A DNA stretch of 5,364 bases, taken from the NCBI GenBank assembly GCA_947624315.1, contig CANQJU010000082.1, forward strand, positions 1-5,364, in the 5' to 3' direction. This DNA comes from an uncultured Bacilli bacterium. Its GTDB lineage: Bacteria; Bacillota_I; Bacilli_A; ML615J-28; CAG-698. Below the pieces are notes generated by a model, which was given only the letters and a program-made list of their open reading frames with translations, was not told the DNA's origin and made no database searches. Positions within the stretch are counted from its first letter, which is position 1. The number at the start of each line of letters is the position of its first letter. Shown piece by piece: positions 1 to 5,364 of the stretch. A program made the translations under genes and the position numbers.

Positions 1-404
1 TAAGATGAAATATGTTCACTGGTCAATTTATAGTTTGATCCAGCCACATAAATATCAACATTATAAGTTTCGAATAATGAGTTTATCACTTTTTCCCATC
101 CATCTATTTCTTGTATTTCATCTAGCAAAAGATAGTATCTTTCTCCATCTTGCACTTTATTTTTAAGCTCATTAAATATGTCTATTTGGGAATAACCATC
201 TTCAACTTCTACACTAGTGAATAACCTATAAATGATATGACTAAGATCTACACCATTTTTTAGTAGTTCATCTCCTATCATATCCAAAATATAAGATTTA
301 CCGCTTCTCCTTACACCAACAATTATTTTAATTATATTAACATTAATAAATGGTCTAATATAATCTAAATAATCTTGTCTAACTATTAAATCATTGTTAA
401 ACAT
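1..404 (-). CDS. AAA_14/DUF4143-type ATPase, N-terminal part (cut by window edge)
   Basis: The frame starts with ATG at 404 and runs off the window, giving 134 complete codons with no stop. A strong Shine-Dalgarno AAGGGGAGG (412-420) lies 7 nt upstream and supports this start. The visible part is a P-loop ATPase domain. Walker A GVRRSGKS is at residues 30-37, the hydrophobic Walker B strand ending in D95-E96 (LLLDEIQEI) follows, and a sensor-1-like GSN is at 122-124. This order matches the AAA_14 domain that normally precedes a DUF4143 domain, and it aligns along its whole length with the complete ATPase at 2955-4154, about 40-45 % identical by eye. Members are usually about 400 residues, so roughly two thirds is missing here. 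The biological role of the family is not established. Family assignment is firm; whether the unseen C-terminus is intact is unknown. Confidence 0.9.
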   Translation of the reverse strand, partial: MFNNDLIVRQDYLDYIRPFINVNIIKIIVGVRRSGKSYILDMIGDELLKNGVDLSHIIYRLFTSVEVEDGYSQIDIFNELKNKVQDGERYYLLLDEIQEIDGWEKVINSLFETYNVDIYVAGSNYKLTSEHISS

Positions 405-411
405 AACACAA

Positions 412-438
412 CCTCCCCTTCATTCATCTATTATTATA
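412..438 (-). promoter_or_regulatory. Likely promoter -10 and ribosome binding site of the partial AAA_14 ATPase
   Basis: On the minus strand a perfect TATAAT (433-438) has a TTAAAA hexamer 17 nt upstream, matching four of six bases of the -35 consensus, and is followed by AAGGGGAGG (412-420) ahead of the ATG at 404. Spacing fits a sigma-A type promoter with a short leader. TATAAT is easily found by chance in DNA this AT-rich, so the promoter is tentative; the ribosome binding site is secure. No hairpin terminator lies between here and the permease stop at 465, so read-through from the ABC operon is also possible. Confidence 0.5.
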
Positions 439-464
439 CTTTTACATATAACATTTTTTAATAC

Positions 465-2057
465 CTAACAAACAATTTTTTGAAATTTATTTGTTCCTAT
501 TTTATTCAATAATAACATTGAAACTAGACAAGCGATTAAAGCAATAAGTAATTCAATAGCCATTGCTAATAAACAATTATTAGTAATTAAAAAACAAACA
601 ATAGAAATAAGTGATAATCCCCAAATTAGAATATTTGTAAAAATCAATGATATAAAAACACTCATACTTCGTTTAATAACAACTGTTGGGTGTTCAAAAT
701 CTAATTTAGGATACAATAAATTAATAAATAATCCTATAATTGAATTTGTTATAACAATTAGTAAAGAAATTAAAATTAGCAATAAAGCTTCAAGTAATTT
801 CAATTTTAAATATAAAATACTAATTAAAGAATTTATTAAGACAAATGGTAAAACTATTAATATATTCAAACCAATTTTGGATATAAAAATTGATGATGTT
901 TTTACTGGTAATGATTTTAATATCCACATCTTCTTTCCTTCTAAAGATATTGATGAAGAAGTTATTGTTGCCATACTAGATATGGCAATATCAGCTATCA
1001 TTAATAACAATAATACACTGCGCATATCTAAAAGCATTTCTCCGATTTTTATATATTCATAACTTCTTTGTCTTATAATAAATATGGCAATAATTACGGA
1101 AAAAATAGGTCCCATAATTGTATTTAAAACATATGTTGAATTACTAAAAAAGTTTTTAGCTTCTTTGACAAACAAAGATTTTAAAGGTGATGATTTTTTT
1201 ACATCCTTTAAAACATAATCTTTCTTAACTTTATTATAGTTATGTAAGGCATTTACTTTTAAAAACTTTCGAGAAGCAAAAAAAGTAAAGCATACTAACA
1301 ATAAAATAGATACTAAACTATATATTGAAAAATTCAATATTTTTCCTTTTATTCCTAAAAAGATAAAATAACCAGGATAATAATATTTTTGCAATTTATC
1401 AAAAATATTGTTTAAGACAAAATCATCACTATTATTATTGGTAAAAATCATCAAAATAAATAAAATAGTTGTAAATAAAGTCGGAACAATTATCTTTAAT
1501 ACTTTTTTTAGTTTTTCATTTATCTTAATAAATCCTAAATAATAAGATATAAAACTACAGATTATTAAAGGAAATATCGGTATAATAAAGAAACCTAAAA
1601 TAGCTAAAACCCAAAAGATAAAACTTGTTGGATTGAATATACTATATACTATAACTGATGGCAAATAAAAATATATGAAAATTGAATAATTTGTAATGAT
1701 TAAATTAATAATTCGACTAAATAATATTTGTTTTGATGTCAGTGGTAAAGACATTAACAAATCAAAATGATTGAATTTGAATAAATAACTATTTGATATT
1801 GTTATAGCCGAAATTATTATCGCAATCGATCCTAAAGTAATTCCCATAGATAATACTTCATCTGGTCGACCATTGTCACTAAACATTTTTCCATATACAT
1901 ACATATATATACCAAAAAAAGCAAAAACAATTATACCAGAAAGCAATAATAAAAGGAAACCAACAATAGTACTTCTATTTGTTTTTTGTTTGAAAAACTT
2001 ATTTATTCCAAATGAATTAATAAAGTTGGTTTTAACTACTAACCATATCTTATTCAT
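465..2057 (-). CDS. ABC exporter membrane subunit (ABC-2-like permease, 530 aa)
   Basis: This is an integral membrane protein with about 12 hydrophobic segments, near residues 31-55, 70-90, 115-140, 145-175, 187-206, 240-261, 310-329, 347-367, 396-418, 423-449, 466-490 and 496-518. A charged stretch at about 262-305 divides two halves. Each half carries a similar cytoplasmic motif, LLMSLPLTSKQI (100-111) and ILKSLPVKTSSI (379-390), typical of ABC-2-type permeases and probably contacting the ATPase. Length and layout resemble the large Firmicutes permeases grouped as putative ABC exporters (Pfam ABC_tran_2, from memory). The ATG at 2057 overlaps the end of the ABC ATPase gene by 8 nt, with GGAG (2068-2071) 10 nt upstream, so the two are translationally coupled and form one transporter. 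Too long for an EcsB-type partner. Substrate unknown. The stop is TAG. Confidence 0.88.
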   Translation of the reverse strand: MNKIWLVVKTNFINSFGINKFFKQKTNRSTIVGFLLLLLSGIIVFAFFGIYMYVYGKMFSDNGRPDEVLSMGITLGSIAIIISAITISNSYLFKFNHFDLLMSLPLTSKQILFSRIINLIITNYSIFIYFYLPSVIVYSIFNPTSFIFWVLAILGFFIIPIFPLIICSFISYYLGFIKINEKLKKVLKIIVPTLFTTILFILMIFTNNNSDDFVLNNIFDKLQKYYYPGYFIFLGIKGKILNFSIYSLVSILLLVCFTFFASRKFLKVNALHNYNKVKKDYVLKDVKKSSPLKSLFVKEAKNFFSNSTYVLNTIMGPIFSVIIAIFIIRQRSYEYIKIGEMLLDMRSVLLLLMIADIAISSMATITSSSISLEGKKMWILKSLPVKTSSIFISKIGLNILIVLPFVLINSLISILYLKLKLLEALLLILISLLIVITNSIIGLFINLLYPKLDFEHPTVVIKRSMSVFISLIFTNILIWGLSLISIVCFLITNNCLLAMAIELLIALIACLVSMLLLNKIGTNKFQKIVC

Positions 2058-2763
2058 GATTAACTAGCTCCATAAAAACATCTTCTAAAGATTTATCGCC
2101 TTTAACTTCTTCTAGTGTTCCTTTAGCAACTAGTTTACCATTTTTTATAATTGCTATATGATCACATAATTTTTCAGCAACTTCTAAAACATGAGTTGAA
2201 AAAAAGATACTTGAACCCTCTTTGCACATTTCTTTCATTATTTCTTTAACTAAAAAGGAAGCTTTAGGATCTAATCCAACAAATGGTTCATCTAAAACCA
2301 ATAATTTTGGTTTGCGAATAATTGCGGAAATGAGAGCTAATTTTTGTTTCATTCCATGAGAGTATGAAGAAATCATATCGCCTAAATAACTATCAATTTC
2401 AAAAATATGCGCATATTTATTAATTCTTTCTAAACGAACATCTTTAGAAATACCATATATATCACAAATAAAATTTAAAAATTGAATTCCTGTAAGTTGT
2501 TCATATAAATCAGGATTATCTGTTAAATAAGCAATTTGTTTTTTATATTCAATAGGATTTTCAACAACAGAAATATTATCTAAAGTTATTTCTCCTTCTT
2601 CAAAATCCAAAATTCCAACACAGCATTTAATGGTAGTGGTTTTTCCTGCTCCATTGTGACCAATGAAACCAAAAATTTCTCCATCATTTATTTCTAATGA
2701 CAGATTATCAACGGCAACTTTTCCTTTATTATATGTTTTAGATAAATTTTTTACAACTAACAT
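2050..2763 (-). CDS. ABC exporter ATP-binding subunit
   Basis: A complete ABC ATPase of 237 residues counted from the ATG at 2763. Walker A GHNGAGKTT is at 35-43, a signature variant SYSHGMKQK at 133-141 (in place of LSGGQ), Walker B LLVLDEP with D158-E159, a D-loop GLDP at 163-166, and the switch histidine H191 in FFSTHVLE. The SHGMKQK signature is typical of ATPases serving ABC-2 type exporters. The Q-loop position holds Asp (D82, in YLTDNPDLYEQLT). A GTG at 2772 in the same frame would add three residues, but it lies inside the Shine-Dalgarno GAGGTG (2770-2775), so ATG 2763 is preferred. The gene overlaps the permease start by 8 nt; together they should form an exporter or related transporter of unknown substrate. 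The stop is TAA. Confidence 0.95.
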   Translation of the reverse strand: MLVVKNLSKTYNKGKVAVDNLSLEINDGEIFGFIGHNGAGKTTTIKCCVGILDFEEGEITLDNISVVENPIEYKKQIAYLTDNPDLYEQLTGIQFLNFICDIYGISKDVRLERINKYAHIFEIDSYLGDMISSYSHGMKQKLALISAIIRKPKLLVLDEPFVGLDPKASFLVKEIMKEMCKEGSSIFFSTHVLEVAEKLCDHIAIIKNGKLVAKGTLEEVKGDKSLEDVFMELVNHE

Positions 2764-2769
2764 TATTAT

Positions 2770-2775
2770 CACCTC
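2770..2775 (-). promoter_or_regulatory. Ribosome binding site deciding the ABC ATPase start
   Basis: GAGGTG on the minus strand sits 6 nt before ATG 2763, ideal spacing. The last three bases are the alternative in-frame GTG codon (2770-2772), which has no good Shine-Dalgarno of its own at normal spacing. The site therefore argues for ATG 2763 over GTG 2772. Confidence 0.8.
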
Positions 2776-2782
2776 GATAGTT

Positions 2783-2791
2783 ATTATATCA
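2783..2791 (-). promoter_or_regulatory. Extended -10 promoter of the ABC exporter operon
   Basis: Minus-strand TGATATAAT gives a perfect -10 hexamer (2783-2788) with the TGn extension (2789-2791), and the -35 region is poor, as tolerated for extended -10 promoters. Transcription would begin near 2775-2776, placing the Shine-Dalgarno at the very 5' end of a leader of only about 13 nt. The site lies just downstream of the terminator at 2807-2841, which is where an independent promoter for the two-gene operon would be needed. Inferred from sequence only. Confidence 0.5.
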
Positions 2792-2806
2792 TATTTTAAT
2801 TTGATT

Positions 2807-2841
2807 TAAAATAAAAACTGACCGAATAATTATGGTCAGTT
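2807..2841 (-). terminator. Rho-independent terminator after the complete AAA_14 ATPase gene
   Basis: On the minus strand, AACTGACC (2834-2841) pairs perfectly with GGTCAGTT (2816-2823) across a 10-nt loop, followed by a T-rich run TTTATTTTAA. The 8-bp stem with four G-C pairs plus the T-run is a classic intrinsic terminator. It lies about 115 nt beyond the ATPase stop and about 45 nt ahead of the ABC ATPase start, separating the two transcription units. The plus strand has no T-run after the stem, so it acts in one direction. Confidence 0.8.
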
Positions 2842-2954
2842 ATGACTAAATAATATCTATAAAATTATAATATATATTTCTTGTTTTATTATCGTATCAC
2901 TTAATTCTTTTCTATTCTATTAAATAATATATTAAAAATTTTTAATAAAACATG
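2842..2954. other. AT-rich intergenic stretch, no gene recognised
   Basis: About 113 bases between the AAA_14 ATPase stop and the terminator are almost entirely A and T. A TATAAT occurs on the minus strand at 2864-2869 without a matching -35. A perfect 18-bp A/T palindrome at 2930-2947 lies 7 nt past the stop, about as expected by chance at this composition. No open frame with a ribosome binding site is visible. Best read as 3' untranslated region. Confidence 0.5.
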
Positions 2955-4154
2955 TTAATAATTTTCTTTTAATAAAAAATCTCCAATATACATAATTTCA
3001 ATACCATTTTCATTGCCTTTAGCAAGTAAATCATTAGTAACTAAATATTTATGATAATGATCTTTAATTTCCATCAAATTATTTAGTTCACGATTTGAAT
3101 TATCAGGTATTTCTCTACATACTTGAACATAAATTTTTTCATCCCGTCTAATACCAATAAAATCTATTTCTTTATCTAAATATTTACCAATATAAACATC
3201 ATATCCTCTCCTTTTAAGCTCAAGAAAAACGATATTTTCAAGCATTGAAGAAATCATTGATGAAGTAAAGCCAAATTGAGAATATTTAAATGCAATATCT
3301 GATAAATAGTATTTCTCTTGTGTTTTTAAAATGGACTTCCCTTGAATATCGTATCGATTACATGGATATATAATAAAAGCATCAGATAACCATTTTAGAT
3401 AATTATAAATTGCCTCAACTGATAAACTTCTTTTCTCATTTTTCAAAAACTTTACAATAGAATTCGCCGAAAATGTCTTTCCAACATTATCAATAACATA
3501 TTTTACAACACGATCAAATAAATCTTTGTTTCTTATTTTATGCCTTTTAGATATATCTCTGGTAATAACTGTTGAATAAATACCATAAACTACTTGATAA
3601 CAAGAATCTATATCAAAGTTACAAATACCAATCACAGGAAATCCACCATATTGCAAATATTCATCAAACATATTTTTTAAGCTTTCATTTTCTTTACTTT
3701 TAAAAGTTAAATATTCTTTAAAAGATAATGTATATACAGGAATTGATACATAGCGACCAGATAAGTAAGTTGATATTTCGCTAGACATCAACTTCGAATT
3801 AGATCCAGTTACATAAATATCAACATTATAATTTTCTAGCAAATCATTAACGACTTTTTCAAACCCTTTTATTTCTTGTAATTCATCCAAAAATAAATAA
3901 TACTTCTCTTCATCTATAAAACATTTAACTAAATCTTTATACATTCCTAAAGCATCCATATCGTTATATTGCATTTTAGAATATGTTCTTGAAATAATAT
4001 ATTTTTCCTTAATATTATAATTTATCATTAATTCATTTTTAATCATTTCTAAAATGGTGGATTTACCACATCTTCTAACACCAGATAACACTTTAACTAA
4101 AGGAACATTAATAAATTTTTTAATTTCATTTACATAATCAGGTCTAAGTATCAT
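2955..4154 (-). CDS. AAA_14/DUF4143 ATPase, complete (399 aa)
   Basis: The ATG at 4154 is preceded by AGGAGG (4164-4169) with a 9-nt spacer. The N-terminal half is an AAA_14 P-loop domain: Walker A GVRRCGKST (25-33), Walker B YYLFLDE with D90-E91, sensor-1-like TGSNSKL (116-122), a conserved G133-R134, then LSFKEYL (143-149) and YGGFP (169-173). A winged-helix-like region follows at about 225-265. The C-terminal DUF4143 part (about 300-346) has E306, E329-I-D331 and VQVC (343-346), a pattern like the core of PD-(D/E)XK nucleases but with Cys where the catalytic Lys would be. Length is normal for the family. These ATPases are common, often multicopy, in anaerobic bacteria and archaea; their function is unsettled. 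It has its own promoter and terminator, so nothing ties it to the ABC operon. A paralogue starts at 404. Confidence 0.95.
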   Translation of the reverse strand: MILRPDYVNEIKKFINVPLVKVLSGVRRCGKSTILEMIKNELMINYNIKEKYIISRTYSKMQYNDMDALGMYKDLVKCFIDEEKYYLFLDELQEIKGFEKVVNDLLENYNVDIYVTGSNSKLMSSEISTYLSGRYVSIPVYTLSFKEYLTFKSKENESLKNMFDEYLQYGGFPVIGICNFDIDSCYQVVYGIYSTVITRDISKRHKIRNKDLFDRVVKYVIDNVGKTFSANSIVKFLKNEKRSLSVEAIYNYLKWLSDAFIIYPCNRYDIQGKSILKTQEKYYLSDIAFKYSQFGFTSSMISSMLENIVFLELKRRGYDVYIGKYLDKEIDFIGIRRDEKIYVQVCREIPDNSNRELNNLMEIKDHYHKYLVTNDLLAKGNENGIEIMYIGDFLLKENY

Positions 4155-4178
4155 TTAAAACAACCTCCTACTATTATA

Positions 4179-4207
4179 ATAATACCAAAAAACTTTTAAA
4201 AATGCAA
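4179..4207 (-). promoter_or_regulatory. Likely promoter of the complete AAA_14 ATPase gene
   Basis: On the minus strand an extended -10, TGGTATTAT (hexamer 4179-4184, five of six consensus bases), lies 17 nt from TTGCAT (4202-4207), which shares the TTG of the -35 consensus. An overlapping perfect TATAAT at 4173-4178 is an alternative -10. Either would start transcription just ahead of AGGAGG (4164-4169). The upstream terminator at 4276-4314 makes an independent promoter here likely; the exact hexamers are uncertain. Confidence 0.45.
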
Positions 4208-4275
4208 TAGTTTTTACTTATATAACGAAAAAAAGTATATAATTTACAAAGTTTTTCGGCTTAATAATAAATATT

Positions 4276-4314
4276 TAAAAATATTAAAGGAGTGTAGGCT
4301 TTAACCACACTCCT
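4276..4314 (-). terminator. Rho-independent terminator of the potD operon
   Basis: On the minus strand AGGAGTGT (4307-4314) pairs with ACACTCCT (4288-4295). The stem is extended by two G-C pairs across a single bulged base, and is followed by TTTAATATTTTT. The hairpin begins 13 nt after the TAA of the potD-like gene at 4328, the usual position for an intrinsic terminator, and marks that gene as the last of its operon. Confidence 0.85.
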
Positions 4315-4327
4315 ATTTAATAATATT

Positions 4328-5364
4328 TTATTGCCAATTTAATTTACGGTTTCGTCTTTTGAGCTCGTTCATGAATTTAATATAATAAAATCCACCAATA
4401 ACTACTACAATAGTTACAGCTACACCTATAGTGATTCCTATTGAAAAGTCTCCTAATTTAACATTCTCCCACATCGCTAAGACTTCATCGTTTTTATCTT
4501 TGAAGTCTTCCATAATAGCGCATCTGTTAATTATTTCTTCACTAGGAAATTGAGCATCAAATTGACGTCCTCTTTCACCAACATAAACTATGGCTTTGCC
4601 ATCAGTTAAATATTCACTAGAAATAGTATCTCCAAAGAAATAGCTTAGATCTACTGCCTCGCCATCACTTTCTCCATACCATTCATCAACCAATTCAAAT
4701 ATTTCATCTCCAGCTATAGCTGTAGTGTATCCAATGTATTCCATATTGCGAGCAGCAATTTCTGGATTAGATAAGAAATTAACAAAGTCTTGAGCTAATT
4801 CTTTATTAGCGCCCTTAGGCATTACCCAACCATCAAACCAAATATTGCTACCTTCATCAGGTACAGAGTAATTCAAGATGACATCTTCTTCCTCTTCAGC
4901 AACATCCATTGAATATACAGCATCGCCACTCCAAGCTACATTTATATATATTTTACCAGTAACAATATCATTTTTACCACTATCAACTTCAAAACCAAAG
5001 ACATTCTTTTTCATTTCTTTTAAGACTTTTTCGATTTCTGGAATATTATTTGTATCATTCATGTATTGAGAAAGTTTATTATTATATTCATCAACACTAA
5101 TTTTTCCTTCTTCAAAGTCATCTTTTAAAGCCATTAGTTCTTCACGATAATAATACATTGTTCCAACAACATAAGTATCACGTACGCTATCTTTTGCTGA
5201 AGCTTGATTTTTGTATTTTTCATTCCACATAACTGCCCATGTTTTAACATATTCTTCAGAAACATATTCTGGATTGTAAATCAATCCCAATGTTCCCCAC
5301 ATATATGGAACAGCATATTTTGTTAAATTGTTTTCTTGGAATATTTTTTTCAAGTATGGAGAAG
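4328..5364 (-). CDS. potD: Spermidine/putrescine ABC transporter substrate-binding protein, C-terminal part (N-terminus outside window)
   Basis: The frame is open to the window edge; the codon at 5351-5353 is an internal TTG, so no start is visible. PotD hallmarks are VPYMWGTLGLIYN (5273-5311), AWSGDA (about 4919-4936), and NIWFDGWVMPKGA (around 4807-4846), whose Trp and Asp correspond to E. coli PotD residues W255 and D257 that contact the polyamine, then EYIGYTT. It should bind spermidine or putrescine outside the cell and deliver it to PotABC. Between the IGYTT motif and the C-terminal helical part lie about 40 residues absent from E. coli PotD, including SYFFGD and GRQF. The protein ends in a hydrophobic helix (about 4379-4447) followed by a basic tail, so the C-terminus is anchored with the tail in the cytoplasm. 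In some low-GC Bacillota PotD is fused behind the PotC permease; that cannot be tested here. Last gene before a terminator. Confidence 0.92.
   Translation of the reverse strand, partial: SPYLKKIFQENNLTKYAVPYMWGTLGLIYNPEYVSEEYVKTWAVMWNEKYKNQASAKDSVRDTYVVGTMYYYREELMALKDDFEEGKISVDEYNNKLSQYMNDTNNIPEIEKVLKEMKKNVFGFEVDSGKNDIVTGKIYINVAWSGDAVYSMDVAEEEEDVILNYSVPDEGSNIWFDGWVMPKGANKELAQDFVNFLSNPEIAARNMEYIGYTTAIAGDEIFELVDEWYGESDGEAVDLSYFFGDTISSEYLTDGKAIVYVGERGRQFDAQFPSEEIINRCAIMEDFKDKNDEVLAMWENVKLGDFSIGITIGVAVTIVVVIGGFYYIKFMNELKRRNRKLNWQ

Noticed and set aside
1..404. Partial ATPase as a truncated pseudogene
   Set aside because: It ends at the window edge rather than at an internal stop, with start, ribosome binding site and motifs intact.
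877..1062. Plus-strand open frame of 61 codons
   Set aside because: It lies antisense inside the permease gene, encodes no recognisable motif and has no convincing ribosome binding site; a shadow of the real gene.
1873..2067. Plus-strand open frame of 64 codons
   Set aside because: Antisense to the start of the permease and its overlap with the ABC ATPase; composition simply mirrors the hydrophobic coding sequence.
2930..2947. Perfect 18-bp palindrome of A and T only
   Set aside because: At this base composition about one such palindrome is expected by chance in a window of this size, and it lacks G-C pairs needed for a stable hairpin.
4226..4258. Inverted repeat CGAAAAA / TTTTTCG around a 19-nt spacer
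   Set aside because: Short, mostly A/T and without a T-run in a terminator position; no reason to prefer it over chance.
4878..5069. Plus-strand open frame of 63 codons
   Set aside because: Antisense to the potD-like gene; its Ser-rich run is the complement of Asp/Glu codons in the real protein.
5351..5353. TTG as a possible start codon of the potD-like gene
   Set aside because: The frame continues upstream to the window edge and the residues there (SPYLKK) fit the middle of a PotD domain, so it is an internal Leu codon.

Overview
The window is AT-rich DNA (roughly 70-75 % A+T by eye) with all recognised genes on the minus strand and strong AGGAGG-type ribosome binding sites. Every Trp codon I checked is TGG and the visible stops are TAA or TAG, so the standard bacterial code fits and there is no sign of a UGA=Trp mycoplasma code. 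Codon use, gene content and PotD type suggest a low-GC member of the Bacillota, perhaps an Erysipelotrichia-like or related gut Bacilli lineage. That placement is inference.

Reading in the direction of transcription (high to low coordinates): (1) 5364-4328 is the 3' part of a spermidine/putrescine ABC transporter substrate-binding protein (PotD type). It has an unusual C-terminal membrane helix and a hairpin terminator directly after its stop. (2) 4154-2955 is a complete 399-residue AAA_14/DUF4143 ATPase with its own likely promoter and, about 115 nt past its stop, a terminator. (3) 2763-2050 and 2057-465 are a two-gene ABC exporter: an ATPase of about 237 aa and a 530-aa polytopic permease whose reading frames overlap by 8 nt, driven by a plausible extended -10 promoter. 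(4) 404-1 is the N-terminal third of a second AAA_14/DUF4143 ATPase, clearly a paralogue of the first and cut by the window edge.

The ABC ATPase and permease almost certainly form one complex. The two AAA_14 ATPases have no proven link to it; such ATPases often occur as scattered multicopy genes. The PotD gene belongs to a separate polyamine-uptake operon lying mostly outside the window. No RNA gene, CRISPR array, insertion sequence or tRNA was recognised, and no gene-free stretch exceeds about 190 bases. I do not see a convincing new system here. The points worth a second look are the paralogous ATPases flanking the exporter, the unusual PotD C-terminus, and the corrected start of the ABC ATPase.
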